Shown: positions 10,131 through 21,914, numbered from the stretch's first letter. The stretch is 64,000 bases of DNA from Microcebus murinus (GCF_040939455.1 NC_134109.1:37713501-37777500), one strand, 5' to 3'. Numbers and translations are program-made. Notes: generated from the sequence alone by a model not told the origin.

Positions 10131-12734
10131 AAGTATGGATATATGGTTAAATAAAGAATGTTTGGCAGAGGCCCCCATCCAAAGCAAAGACTCGACCCAT
10201 TTTAGGAGATACTTAATTGAATTGCCTTTTATATAATCTTCTCTCCCCTCTTAACAACTAAAACATTTAGTGAATTATTGCTCTTGCTTAGGGGAAAAAA
10301 AGATAGAAATAATAATTAGTGATTCTTAAGTGTTATTCTCAAGCCAAGTAAAGCTCATCAAGATCTGGTTAACCCATTTACTTCAGAAAGACAGATTTCA
10401 CGCCATTGCCAAAAGAAAAAAGGAAAACGCTTGTAAATTTATTTGAGAAATCTCTGTTCAACACTGTGCCAGCCTGCTATTTAATGTGCTACTGAAGAGC
10501 AGACGACGTCCACAGTTAAGCCTGCTGAAACTGAGAAGGTCAACACATTGTCCTTTTTGCCAACAGTCTCCATCTCAGAAGAGTATGAAGAGAGATCAAA
10601 GGCTAATGAATCAGTGGCCACTTGTGGGCAAACCTTCCTTATCCACCTGACCCCAAGTATTTGAAGGGTTGAGATTAGCTCAAATTCTGAAAAAGAAGAT
10701 ATTGCACAAATATTATAGCAATGGAGACCAAAAAGGTATATGAAACTATAGGCAGAGAGTACACTATCTGAACAGAGAATAACATGTCATTAGGTACAAC
10801 CTGATTGCCCTCTAGGTCTCTGAGTGTACTGAAATTTCCACTTCATTGCTTATTTTGATGAGCCAAAAAGTAGGCCTAGCCTGGAAAACAGAGGCATCCT
10901 GATTTTGCACAGTACCAAAAGAACACCATCTCTCTTTTAATGATTATAACCTCATTCCTTCTAGACAAGTCCCCATTTTAAAATGCCAGCACCCTGTAAG
11001 GAGGTAAACCTTAAGTCATTATCAGTTAACACTTGGTTCATCCAGTAATTCCCTATTAGAGATTAGTTTGCCAATAGGGAAGAATAAGAAAAGGACCCAG
11101 ACTGGGGAAAGGACAGGAGTCCTAGGAAGGAGAAAAAGATGGCTGCTGTAAGGGTGGGGAAGGCCTAAAGGCACACATTTTGTGCTGCACAGTTTTGTCA
11201 GGCTGGCTGCATCACAAAGGCAGACACACGAGCATATCCAGGGCACTGGGATCAGTAAGAACTTGGGGCTGACATTGCTAAGAACTGGGCAGCAACTTGG
11301 TGTTCCATCCTGCCCCATAGAAAGACAACCTTCATTCTACCCCCTGCACACCCTGATTGGAAAATTCTTATTTCACAAATTGCATGAATGCTATCATTGA
11401 GATGCTGTGCATGGTTTGCTCCTGTTCGCATAGTCAAGTTCTAAAGACAATAAATGCAAAAGATCTGCATTGACATCATTTCTAGTCATCCAGTTAGCAG
11501 ACCAAAGTCACCCAGTAACCAGAACTTTCAAAACGACCGAGTGTAGGTTTGGGCTCTGCTGAACGAGAAATACAAGAGGATTTCAGCTGGGCTGAAAAGG
11601 AAGAGAAGCTGAGGAAGTACTATTTGGGGATCCAGGACACTGATGGGGGAGAGTGAGGGGAAAAATGGACTCAGAGCACCTCACTCAGGCCAAGAGCTGG
11701 GCTGCCCTGAACTACTGTGCAGGTTGTGCCCTGCACAAGGGCACCCAGTCCACATGAGCATGAATGGAAGATCAACTCCTCTTTGCAAGCCACACAACTG
11801 TCTGGGCAGGACAGTGTGAGCTCTCCAGAGGGGGCTCCATTTTCTAAATGGTCTGCCCAAAAGGGGTGCCTTTTTTTTTTAATATGTACCATTGGCCCAC
11901 CCAGCAGGTGCACCTGTATCTTAGTAGGAACAAAACACCTTACCTGTAAGCAGATGCCATGCCAAATCCAGTTCAATAGGGAGTGAGACGGAAAATAGAA
12001 AACTGAGGGGTAACCAGAATTCCCTCATGGCCACGTCCACAATTCCTGCCCTTCCCTCCTACAGACCTCACTAGACTGGGAAGCTCTGCTTTGGATCACA
12101 ACAAAGTGATTATTGTTCCAGGAGAACCAAAGAGAGGCCTGGAGTTCTAGTCAACACTGTATGAGCATGAATGTTTCAGTAGCTCCAGAGTGTCTAGACA
12201 GAGAGAAAACACACTTGCAGCATTTCCAGGAGCAAAAGAGGAAGAGGGGGCAGATGGGGCGTGGATACCCACACACCTACCCACCTGTAAAGTGGGCCTG
12301 ATTAGGGGCTTGGGTACAAAGAGCTGAGCGATAGGACCTCATCTGAGAGGTCCATGTTCTTTCACCACATGTCCTGAAAGGAGAGGTCAAAGGGAAGTTG
12401 GAAGAGCCTGCATGCTGAACAATGCGAGGTACTAAAGTTAATTCTCAGGTTTCCCCAGGCCAGCTGCAACCTTTTATAAACTTGGAATCTCTGGGTCCAT
12501 CTCTGGGCTCTTGGTCTCCCACCCTTTCTAAGAACCAGAATTCTCTTGCCTAGGGATACCTTCATAAGCTCATGGGCGTATCCTCTCCTGAGCATGGGGC
12601 TACCCTCGTATGGTGGGGTGGAACACAGGAGGCCCTTCGTGCCTTCTCCTCATTGCTAGGTGCAGCCCCTCCAGTCACAACAGGCATGTGGGAGATGCAG
12701 AGAGCTCCGCTCACCGTGGAGAGATCTCGTTCTT
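10131..12734. other. 2.6 kb with no recognised gene or repeat
   Basis: Single-copy-looking DNA. Short open frames on both strands (for example near 11022-11437, 11671-11986 and 12362-12595) have no splice or start context that sets them apart, and several overlap each other. A splice-like unit at 10965-11003 has a good acceptor and donor and is open in one frame. It does not connect to the other candidate exons with the right phase. Confidence 0.45.
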
Positions 12735-12878
12735 TGGTGCTGTGAGCATGGGAAAGGAGTCTTTATGGTGTGCCGCATCTGGGGTTCTGAAAGTTAAGAG
12801 CATCCTTTTCCAGCCTCGGGCATCAGCCAGCTTGCCTGTGAATTTTGCATTTTAAGCACCTCAGATCTCAGCTTAATT
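12735..12878 (-). repeat. Copy A of a ~145-bp inverted repeat pair
   Basis: This sequence is the reverse complement of 13691-13830 at roughly 85% identity over its best 100 bp (from TGGGGTTCTGAAAGTT to CAGATCTCAGCTTAA). The match weakens over another 45 bp towards 12735. Most differences are transitions. No family name comes to mind. Copy B lies inside an MLT1 LTR, so it arrived after that LTR. Confidence 0.75.
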
Positions 12879-13361
12879 AAGAGCATCACTGCTCCCTGAG
12901 CGATCTGGTGACAGAGAAGCAGGCAAGGAAAAAAAAAAAAAACTGCACAGCCAAGCTCAGCAAGCCTAGTTCCACTCCTTCAGGCAAGCACTGAAGGGAA
13001 AACTGCTCTTGCCCAGGGGCACAAGTGCTGTAGGGGACCGGGGCAAGAGAAGAGAGGGAGCCTGGGTTCCTGAAGCCACAGCCTTGCCAGAGAGTAGACA
13101 CACCCAGTGGAGTGACTAAAGGGCAGCTCTGTGACAACTTATCACCAAGCATACAGGGGCCAGTCTCTTCTCTTTGCAAGCACAGAGGGACACAGAGTGA
13201 AGGCACTGTCCCCATGCTGTGGGCCCAGCAGGGGAGCGAGTCCTAAAAATAAGTAGAAAGTTACTTTGAGGATTAACTGTGACAATATCTGAGAAATGCT
13301 AAGTACAGACCTGGCACATTCAATAATCAGCAGCTACTAAAGTTATTATTAGGCGCCTCTT
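12879..13361. other. Non-coding stretch with an A run
   Basis: No gene. A run of about 15 A at 12929-12944 may be a retroposon tail, but no recognisable retroposon precedes it. The minus-strand ORF at 12886-13215 encodes poly-Phe from this run and is not credible. Confidence 0.4.
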
Positions 13362-13872
13362 ACAGGCTGAATTGTGTCCTCCCAAAGTTCATATGTTGAA
13401 GTCTTAACCCCCAGTACCTTAGAGTGAGACTGTATTTTTAGACAAGGCGTTTGAAAAGGATATTAAGGTCAAATGAGGTTGCATGGCTGGGCCCAAGCCA
13501 GTATGACTGATGTCCTTATAAGACAGGGAGATTAGGACGCACGTGCACACAGAGGAAAGACCATGTGAAGACACGGGGAAGGTGCCATCTACAAGCCAAG
13601 GAGAGAGATCACAGGAGAAATCAACCCCACCCTGGGGGGAGTCCAAGACCTTGGTCTTGGACTGCTAGCAGCCAGAACTGTGAGAAAATAAATTTTAAGC
13701 TGAGATCTGAAGTGCTTAAAATATAAACTCATAGGCAAATTGGCTGATGGCCAAAGCTAGAAAAGGATGCTCTCAACTTTCAGAACCCCAAAGGTATCAC
13801 ACCATGAAGACTCCTCCATTCCAACACAGTTACCCACCTGTGGTACTTTGTCACAGCAGCCACAGCAAAGGA
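13362..13872 (+). mobile_element. MLT1-type MaLR LTR, interrupted
   Basis: Sense-orientation LTR, with the hallmarks AATTGTGTCCTCCCAAAGTT, CATATGTTGAAGTC, GTCCTTATAAGA, GTGAAGACAC and CAGAACTGTGAGAAAATAAA at 13370-13693. Its usual last part (TGTGGTACTTTGTCACAGCA) reappears at 13839-13858. The 140 bp between belong to the inverted-pair sequence (copy B). MaLR LTRs are solitary relics of ancient non-autonomous ERVL-type elements. Confidence 0.8.
13691..13830 (+). repeat. Copy B of the ~145-bp inverted repeat pair, inside an MLT1 LTR
   Basis: Begins at AAGCTGAGATCTGAAGTGC and runs through CTTTCAGAACCCCA to CACACCATGAAGACTCCTCC. It is inserted between the AATAAA region and the 3' end of the MLT1 LTR. 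No clear target duplication or terminal inverted repeat is visible, so the mechanism is open: small transposon, inverted local duplication, or templated repair. Confidence 0.75.
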
Positions 13873-14344
13873 ACACGGTGGCCCCCGGGTTCCCCCCACT
13901 CAGCTCCATGACCTCTAAAGGAGACCTCAGGAAAGACTGTGCTCTTCGCTAGCAAGAGCTTCGCCATCATCCCTGCTGCGGGAAGCAAGGGGACAAAGAT
14001 GACCCAGCCCCTTTCCCTCTGGAAAAGCTAAGCCCACTGGTGGAAGTGGTTTAGCTGAGCCACAGGCAACTTCTCCTTTGTCTTAGACATCTGACACCTC
14101 GGAGCACTCAGACAGGAGCAGAGCCAGGCTGAAGCTCGTGTGGGAGCCACAACGTTGCTTTTACTTTCCTGTATTACACAACCTGAGCCTCAGGATGCAC
14201 CCAGAATGCACTTTTATCAGTTAACAAAATGACATTTTAACTTAACAGGAACTAACCTGGAGCTAAAAGATAGAAAAAGAGAGGGGGGAGGAGGAAGAGG
14301 AGCTAATGTTTTATTGCAGAATAGCAAAGGAGGTGAAGAAGAAG
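13873..14344. other. Non-coding stretch
   Basis: No gene or certain repeat. A short purine-rich patch lies at 14262-14305. Confidence 0.4.
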
Positions 14345-14700
14345 GTGGGCACTGGAGTCAGCCTGCTGAGACCTAGGCCCCAACCTTGCCCTTCACTATC
14401 ATGTGACTTGGAGCAAATTCTTAACTTCTTTTGTCCAAAGAGAAGAACGGTACATACCTGTTAGGGTTCTGTGAGTGTTAAATGAGTTCATGTATGTAAG
14501 AGACCTAGCACAATTTTTCTTTATATGTCATTAATATAATCTCTGTAATTGTTAGCTAGTATTAATAGTGCATCACCATGCTGATGCATATCCTATGATT
14601 ATCCTCACTTCACAGGTGAGGAAACAGAGGCACTGAGCCCAAAGTCATGCAGGTAGTAAATGGTGGGGCCTGGGACTTGAACTCAGAGCCTGTGGTGACC
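14345..14700 (+). repeat. MIR elements, two adjacent pieces
   Basis: 14345-14560 shows the MIR central core in sense orientation (GTGACTTGGAGCAAATTC, GTTAAATGAGTTCATGTA, ACCTAGCACA). 14570-14700 reads as a second MIR portion (TTATCCTCACTTCACAGGTG, GAGGAAACAGAGGCACTGAG, CTTGAACTCAGAGCC). MIRs are old tRNA-derived SINEs shared by all mammals. Confidence 0.75.
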
Positions 14701-14919
14701 ACTGAGCTGTGTTGTCTCTCAAGCACCACCCTGTACAGCTGAGTTGAAGACCTTTTTGTTCAACATGACATTTAATGCATGACATCTCTTCAGATACCAG
14801 AATTGCACACAGTATTTTGTTTCCTGGCATCAAACTCTCCCCATGTAAACCAAGCCACCCCACTTTCATAAGTGCTCAGCCTCTCAGCCCACAGGCTCCT
14901 TGCCTCCTTACAAGTCTGC

Positions 14920-15010
14920 AGGTTCAAGTGCAAATTCCTAGTGCCCTATCCCAAACCTATACAATCAGACTTCGAGTGGAGCCCAGAAACCTGCATTTTT
15001 AACACATAAT
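14920..15010 (+). repeat. MER5-like hAT relic
   Basis: The order 'GCAAATTCCTAG ... AATCAGACTTCGAG ... CCCAGAAACCTGCATTTTTA' matches the middle of MER5A/B-type non-autonomous hAT elements. Only about 90 bp is clear, and no termini are seen. Confidence 0.5.
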
Positions 15011-15585
15011 ACACAATCATCCCCATCACTGTCCTCCTCCCACAATTCTCATGTACCCCGATGTTTGGAACCATGACTGTTGATTGTATCTGTCCAATTT
15101 TGTTTATCTTTATCTTTGTACATCTTTAAGAGGTACTTCAAATGTGCCCAGATTTCAGAACAAATTAAAAACCATTTTTAAAAAAAGTCCTACTTTGTCT
15201 TTTGCAAATAATGCAGTCTCACATAGAGGCACTGAGGCACTGAATCTGTGGAAGGTGCAGGTGGAAGGGAAATCCCATTGCTACTATTTATCCAGATCTT
15301 TCCAATAGGAAAGAACACATTAACTTTATAATTATTCCCTCATCTACCAGTCTGCAGTGGTTCTTTTAGTCACTTGTCTTGGAGGGAAATGTTAACACTT
15401 TCTGATCTCATTAATAGTTCCCAGTTAGAAGTGAAAAGGACTTGCGCCTGTCATCAGAGGGGCTGTCCCTGGGGTCTGTGATCTGGAGGTCAACTTTTCA
15501 AAGTAGAGTGAACACACTTTCCAGTTACAAATTCCTCCTTCCTCTTTCATCGGAGGCTGCCATGAAGAGCTTTATTATTCCAAAC
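15011..15585. other. Non-coding stretch
   Basis: No gene or confident repeat. Confidence 0.4.
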
Positions 15586-15600
15586 AAAAATGTATTTTCT

Positions 15601-16068
15601 GCACTCGAATGTTTATAGCAGCACAATTCATAATTGCAAGGCTGTGGAAACAGCCCAAGTGCCCATCAATCCAAGAATGGATTAATAAAATGTGGTATAT
15701 GTATACCATGGAGTACTATTCAGCTCTAAGAAACAACGGTGATATAGCACATCTTATATTTTCCTGGTTAGAGCTGGAACCCATACTACTAAGTGAAGTA
15801 TCCCAAGAATGGAAAAACAAGCACCACATATACTCACCAGCAAAATGGTATTAACTGAGCAGCACCTAAGTGGACACATAGGTACTACAGTAATAGGGTA
15901 TTGGGCAGGTGGGAGGGGGGAGGGGAGCAGGTATATACATACATAATGAGTGAGATGTGCACCATCTGGGGGATGGTCATGATGGAGACTCAGACTTGTG
16001 GGGGGAGGGAGGGAATGGGCATTTATTGAAACCTTAATATCTGTACCCCCATAATATGCCAAAATAAA
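15601..16068 (+). mobile_element. 5'-truncated young L1 with clear target duplication
   Basis: The piece holds the last ~80 codons of ORF2 (open at 15609-15854, including [17 protein letters not shown]) plus the 3' UTR ending CATAATATGCCAAAATAAA. The target copy AAAAATGTATTTTCT lies at 15586-15600 and again at 16069-16083. It is a simple truncated insertion without inversion, unlike three of its relatives in this window. Confidence 0.92.
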
Positions 16069-16083
16069 AAAAATGTATTTTCT

Positions 16084-17639
16084 AAGTTACTGGAGCACAT
16101 AAATGCTAGTTGACCCATTAACTACCTAGTCTCATGCTTCCCACTGAAGCTCACTATCCAGCCATGCCGCTGGACTCTGCGACATTTGGTGACCACATGC
16201 TGAGGAACAGTCCTGTTGTGACAGCACAGCAAAAAGCACCGATAACTAGCGTGCACTGCACATGCCATTCCCAAGCTCTGTGCTCAGTGTGCTTCATAAT
16301 TAGCTAACACAATGAAAGGAACCAAGAGGAAGGGGAAAGCTGCTTGCCTTTGAAAACTGGCAATGAGCTCACTGAAAATTTGCTCTGGTAAAATGTATAG
16401 TACGCAATTTATCAGTTGACACAGCCCTTCCCCCTTGGTATCCAGTAAGCTGTTCCTGGCCCCCTACCAGCTTGCATGTGACACTGCTCCAGCTGCTCTG
16501 CCAGATGTTCTTTGCTGGTCAACTGGCAGATACATCAATGCATAATATCTTCAGTCTGCTGGAAGCTCTCTGTGGGAATTTACTTCCAAAGACAGCATTT
16601 ACAGGATTTTAGGAAGAGGTTGGGGCACAGGGAGAGAAGGTGGTGGGGAATCACTTCAGGTTGAGGATGGAGAAATGCAATATATGCAGCTGGCCGTCCC
16701 CAATTAACTTCGGTACTGCGCTCACCGGCTGCGAAACCTTGCCCACAGCCGGCACTCACAGTCCGCACGATAGTTTGTTCTGGGCATTGACGACGAACCT
16801 GTTTTGCTCTTGTGTGATGAGAAAAGCTTTAAAGCACTGAAAGCCTGTTTTACTTTATAGGCAGCTTTACTTGTAATGTAAAGCAGAATAGGTAACGTAT
16901 ACATATATGTTTTCATTACATTATTTTTAAATGTTCACAATTTTATTTTGATAAGTGAAAGATTGAAAAGTCATATCATGGCTGTCAGCCAAAGGAGCTG
17001 TGCACGTTCATCTGTGGCTATCGACTATAGTCGACGCTCCTACCAAGGTGGTTAAACAGCAGCTCCTTGGTTAGCAGAGGTCTGAGTCTTCAGCATGTGA
17101 GTTGTTTTCCCTTGAGCTATTAAGATGTTCATTAGCTCAAATAAAAATCTGCAAGCAAACTGCTAATAAAGACAGTGAATTTGCTTCTCTACCAACTTGA
17201 TAGTGGAGCATTTTTGGTTTATTATCTTATTTAATCGTCTAAGGAAACTAATTATTTTGGCTCATTTGTTAAAATTTATACCATTTGGATACTTTACTTG
17301 CAGAGCAAGCCAGAACGTTTTGGCATCGAAGAATGTGTATTTGATCTATAAGTATAGTCTTTCGAACGTTAATTTTGACTGCAGTGGAACATTTATTCAG
17401 AAGCTCATTAGTTTATATTGGAATATCCTTTGGATGGGAATTGACAAGATATTCCATAAGCAGAGGTGTCTCTATACATAGGGAGAAGAGGCATTGAACT
17501 CATTGGATCAAGAATATCCTTTGCCCCAGAAACAGACTCTTCAAAGATAATACCGGTGGGGGGGGGTGTCTCGAGGCGGGGGTGGTGGTGGCAGTGGCAG
17601 TAAGAGGAGGAGAGAGGAAGGAAATTAGATTCCTGTCCC
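16084..17639. other. 1.5 kb single-copy-looking DNA
   Basis: No gene seen. It contains the inverted repeat at 16989-17070, described separately, and an old SINE-like piece near 16240-16320 that I cannot assign. A G/T-rich simple patch lies at 17551-17600. Confidence 0.4.
16989..17070. other. Imperfect hairpin with a perfect 14-bp palindrome in its loop
   Basis: CCAAAGGAGCTG (16989-17000) can pair with CAGCTCCTTGG (17060-17070) with one bulged base. Inside the loop, TCGACTATAGTCGA (17021-17034) is its own reverse complement. The stretch keeps several CpGs in an otherwise CpG-poor area. No expression or function is shown. Confidence 0.4.
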
Positions 17640-17785
17640 TCAGATCTGAATTCAAATTAAATTCTACTACTGCCACTCTGAACTTCACTTTTCTCATCTG
17701 TAAAATGGTCCTACTTCATAATGTTGTCAAAAGAATTAAGTGTGCTAATGCCTGGTCCATAGTAGGTAACTAATAAAATTAGTTC
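17640..17785 (+). repeat. MIR element
   Basis: Sense-strand landmarks are CTTCACTTTTCTCATCTGTA, AAATGGTCCTACTTCATAAT and AATGCCTGGTCCATAGTAGG in the right order and spacing. Confidence 0.75.
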
Positions 17786-17824
17786 TTGCCACAATTAGTG
17801 TTACCAGGTAAAATACATGACACC

Positions 17825-19360
17825 AAGTGTATTAATTTCCTATTGCTGCTGTAAAAAATCACCACAAACTTAGTGGCTTAAAACACCAAATTTTTATCTT
17901 ACAAAGTCCTGAAGGTTAGAAGTCCAAAATGAGACAGCAGCAAGTATTAATATGTTCTCTACTCAGACCTGTTTCCATCCTTGTATCTTCTAAGGACCCT
18001 TCTCATTACATCGGCCCACCTGGATAACTCAAAATAATCTCATTTCAAGATATTTAATTTCATCACATCTGCAAAGTCCCTTTTGACATATAAGACAAAA
18101 TATTCACATGTTCTGAGGGTTGAGACGTGGACACTCTGGGGGCCTGTCCAGCCTACCACAGTCTACTGTCTGGCTCCCAAGATTCCCATCCATTCCATAT
18201 GCAAAATGCATTCCACCCAATCCCAACATTCCCCAAAGTCGCAACCCATTATACCATCAATGCAATCCAATAATCTCATCTAGATATTAACCCAAAAGTT
18301 CTGAATCTCATTTTCTGAAATAATGTAGGGGTGATACTATTGGTATGAACTATCAGGGCAAAATTCTTCCCCATTGTTGACCTAGAAAATAGTTTTGTGA
18401 TTCCCAAAATACAATGATAGGACAGACATAGGAAAACAGTCATAGTTATTTCTAGTTAAAGGGTAAAGGGGGAGGGAAGGAAGGAAAGAATCACTAATCT
18501 CAAGCAATATTGAGATCCAACTGGGAAAAATTCATTAGGTTTCAAGGTCTGGGAATAATCCTCTTTGTCTTGCAGCTCTGCTCTCTGGGCCCACTGCTCC
18601 ATCCTTGGACATAGAACTCTGCCCTTTTGGCCGACAGGTTTGTCATCTGAATCATCCTTCCTTTTTCATGAAAGGTAGAACTTCTTTGCAACTGAGTAAT
18701 TTGTCAGCTTGCTTTCCTGCATGTAGAATTTTGGGAGCCTGATAACCTTCTTTCATTTCTTCCTCTCCCTGTTCCTTTCAGTCCAAGCTGGTAGTGTTTC
18801 TCATGATAGAAAATCCTCAAGAATGTTGTGGTTTCCCATGTGTGTCTCATGGGTTTACTCCATTAGACAAGAGGCTCCTGCAGAGATCCTTCCTGCATAA
18901 CCACATCTCTATTTGTTACTTCTTCTGAAATGGCTCGGGGATCCATGAGTCACACACATAATCTCTTTAAAGGTTCTCATGTGACTGAATACTTGATCCC
19001 TATAGGGAACTAGCAAAAAGTTGTCCCTTGGCTTTCTCTCCAGACCACAATTTCCTGATGGTAAATCTCTTAATTGTGGCATCTTTTCAATCCAGATAGG
19101 CTGACAGTTTCCCAAATCAGCAAGTCCTAATTTTATTTTTGCTTAGAGCACTCCTCTCAGTCTATTTCCTTTCTGTCACATTTTACTAAAAGCAGGCAAG
19201 AAGAAACCAGGCTGTACCTTCAACACTTTGCTTAGACCCACAAGTTCATCCCTTACAAGTTATGCTTCCCATATAGCAACAGAATGCAATTCAGCTAAGT
19301 TTTTTGCATCATATAACAAAAAGATCTCCTTTACTCCAGTTTCTGATAATATGCAGTTAA
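17825..19360 (-). mobile_element. MLT1-type MaLR: LTR plus internal region
   Basis: 17825-18165 is an MLT1 LTR on the minus strand (plus strand reads GTATTAATTTCCTATTGCTG and AAACTTAGTGGCTTAAAACA). From there to about 19360 the sequence resembles the reverse complement of the MaLR internal gag-like region, ending near TCTCCTTTACTCCAGTTTCT. No open frame survives. On the minus strand this LTR is the 3' one; no partner LTR is evident near 19400. The internal assignment is less certain than the LTR. Confidence 0.65.
18456..18594 (+). repeat. Local duplication, copy 1
   Basis: 139 bp within the MaLR internal region, from TTAAAGGGTAAAGGGGGAGG to TCTGGGCCCAC. It is almost identical to 20334-20464: three substitutions and one 8-bp indel by eye. 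The flanks differ. Confidence 0.9.
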
Positions 19361-20333
19361 ATTTGAATTTCATATAAACAATGAATATTACTCTGTATAG
19401 ATACGTATACAAAGTTTTGCCTAGGACATACTTAAAAGAGTATTTGTTGTTTATCTGAAATTCAAATTTAATTGGGCATCCTCAATTTTATTTGCTGAGT
19501 CTGGTATCAAGTGCCATGGATGATTCTGACAGAACAGGGAAATAATGAAGATGGGGAAGGAAGCACAGAAGAAATTCACAGCACAAGGGTGCACATGGGA
19601 AGGCAGACTTTATTACAGAGCCACAGCAGGAGGCCTTGAAAGCCAGGGAGGCAATTTTAAGGCTTCAGGGAAGGTGGGATATGGTTCCAAAGTGATTAAT
19701 CCTGGAAGAGGCCGAGGCATTGAGGATGAGCACACCTCACTCACCTCATTGTCTTACTAAGGACCACATGTGCCTAAGAGAACTCCATTTTATCAACACT
19801 TTTCTCTAGAGGAACAAATATTTTTTCATTATGTTGTAGGCTTCTTATGGCTAAGTACACGTACACACACGCACGCCCGCAGCATCTATGAGCATAGCAG
19901 CATCATGATGATTTTGGTTTGAAATTATTAAAAGCGTTTTCCTCAGTGGGAAGCCAGCACTCTGCTGATGACTCAGCCCTGTTTAGGGACCACAGTGACT
20001 ATATCCTCAAATTAATTTGCTATCGTGAATACAAATATAAAAGTCAGGTTGTCACAAGAAAAATACATTACTAATGCCACCTTATTTGCATTTGACTTTT
20101 CCAAAGCAAAAAGGATTTCAAGTTTATCTACAGCATCTACTATAGTTATTTGCTTCACTGTCCTCCCTCTTTCCCAACAAGGAAACACTTTGAATCTGTA
20201 ACGTTTACATTTCCCCAGTAGTTGATAAGAAATTAGAAGAAAGACTATTTTAGCTTATAGTGACTTTATAGCTATTTAAGACAGCTATATGATAGCTATC
20301 TTATGATAGCTATGAATCACGTTTCATAGCTAC
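19361..20333. other. Non-coding stretch
   Basis: No gene. The last 100 bases (20240-20333) are full of ATAGCTAT/ATGATAGCTAT repeats that can form small hairpins. They sit directly beside the second copy of the local duplication. Confidence 0.45.
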
Positions 20334-20464
20334 TTAAAGGGTAGAGGGGGAGGGAAGGAAGGAAAGAATCAATAATCTCAAGCAATATTGAGATCCAACT
20401 GGGAAAAGGTTTCAAGGTCTGGGAATAATCCTCTGTGTCTTGCAGCTCTGCTCTCTGGGCCCAC
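20334..20464 (+). repeat. Local duplication, copy 2
   Basis: 131 bp that repeat 18456-18594 in the same orientation, 1.88 kb downstream, lacking 8 bp near GGGAAAAGG. High identity between copies inside an ancient element means the copying is much younger than the element. Confidence 0.9.
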
Positions 20465-20614
20465 ATGAAGCATGTTTCCCCAGTGGTCTTCAAGGTTGAG
20501 CATGGACAGGAGTTGGGAAAGGAAGACATGGCCGCCTCCCTTGTGGTTTCCCCTGAGCACAGCTTTCAGGGATGCTGACTCTTAACAGCAACAAGAAGAA
20601 TTTGTTTTGTTCTC

Positions 20615-21135
20615 TGTGCAACAGGCAGTTTTCTAACATGTATTATATTTATATTACGAGCATTAACTCAATTTTCACAACAACCCTATAAGGAAAGTGC
20701 TGGTATTATCCTTGTTTTACTAATGAGCATACTTAGGGCAAAGAGATATTAAATAATTTACTCAAAGTCACAAAAGTACCCTCCCTCTCCCACCCACTAT
20801 TTGAAATGAATTCCTAGAATATCAGGCACACCTGTAGCCAAACACGAATGACAAGCGCTCATCTAGCAGAGGTTAACATTAATAGAAAGAATTCAGATAT
20901 TATGCACCTCAGTCCAAGTGCACTCGTGGATTTAACACACTGGGAAAGCTCCTCAGTTAGTTAAGAACTTGAGTTCCGGAGTGAGACTCACTGTGGTCTC
21001 AGTTCTGGTTCTCCCTAGCAGTGCGACACTGCCCGCCACTTAACCCCTCTTAAGCCTCCATTTCCTCAACAGCAAAATGGAAACAATGATAGTAAGTACT
21101 TTGTAGAATGAGTGTCAAGATTACATATTATCATT
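20615..21135 (+). repeat. Two MIR elements
   Basis: 20615-20775 carries ATTAACTCAATTTTCACAAC, AACCCTATAAGGAAAG and the tail GCAAAGAGATATTAAATAAT. 20950-21135 carries GAGTTCCGGAGTGAGAC, CACTTAACCCCTCTTAAGCC and CAACAGCAAAATGGAAACAA. Both are in sense orientation. Confidence 0.72.
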
Positions 21136-21780
21136 GCTACTGTTGTCTTTCTAACCCCCTTACAGTGCATTTGTGTGAGAGAGCCAGAGTTTTGTATCAT
21201 TAAACAATGGTGAGAGTAGCAATGAAGAACAAGAAAAAGATCCAGCTGCTACTGACTCAGAGTCCATGAAAATATTTAGACAATCCAGGTGATACAAAGG
21301 TGCTGAGGGAGGACATACAGACCTTTAGAGGAAAAACTGCAAAAAAGCTGCAGTGATCTGACCTCCAGAATGCAGAAGGGTGAACAGGGTGAACGGTGTT
21401 AGTCCAAGGCTTGAAGGATCATTACTACGTAGCTACGTCTCACCTCCATTCTATCCAGAAAGTTTATTCTGGATAGACATTCTTGCTGGAAAACTTCAGG
21501 TCACAGCATAGGAATGAGTAATCCTGGTAGATTACTTTTCTCCCTGGTGGAGATCTTCTAGAAGAGGAATTTCACATCTATCTAGAATAATATGGGTACA
21601 TTCTGGCCTTGAAATGAGGGAATAAATGAGCCTAAGGATTCCATAAGAGTTCTATTGAAAGGATGCCTATATTACAATGCTAAATAATTATATTGGGGAA
21701 TAAAAAGATTTCTAATATGTAATTTAGTTTTCTGGAAATATAGCTGTAAGCTTTTTTCCTTTCCTTCTCTTTAATTGTAG
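21136..21780. other. Non-coding stretch ending in a strong pyrimidine tract
   Basis: No gene or certain repeat. The last 35 bases (CTTTTTTCCTTTCCTTCTCT then TTAATTGTAG) form one of the best 3' splice sites in the window. Confidence 0.45.
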
Positions 21781-21914
21781 AACCTTTTTTATGTAATAAT
21801 GGTGTCCATCCGTCTCTCTTCTCCAGAGTCATTCTCACTGATACAACTATTAATATCCCATACCTACTAATTTCAATTTTTTTTACCCTTCTTTATTCTG
21901 CTTTAAGTTTGGAG
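21781..21914 (+). CDS. Weaker candidate exon 1a
   Basis: 134 nt after an excellent acceptor, with a modest donor (TTGGAG/GTAAAA). It is open when entered in phase 1, the phase left by 6802-6913, and leaves in phase 0. The peptide has VHPSLFSRVILTDTTINIP followed by a hydrophobic run (YLLISIFFTLLYSALSLE). AT-rich DNA with T runs often gives open hydrophobic frames by chance, and the frame stays open past the donor. I rank it well below the four main candidates. Confidence 0.22.

Noticed and set aside
10947..11003. Splice-like unit of 39 nt, open in phase 0
   Set aside because: Too short to judge, and does not fit phase 1 left by 6802-6913. It shows how easily decoys arise.
12886..13215. 109-codon minus-strand frame
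   Set aside because: Begins inside ordinary single-copy DNA and includes poly-Phe from an A run; no homology or splice context.
18560..18594. Acceptor-like CTCTTTGTCTTGCAG followed by sequence repeated at 20440
   Set aside because: Lies within a MaLR relic and its local copy; no open frame with a donor in phase.
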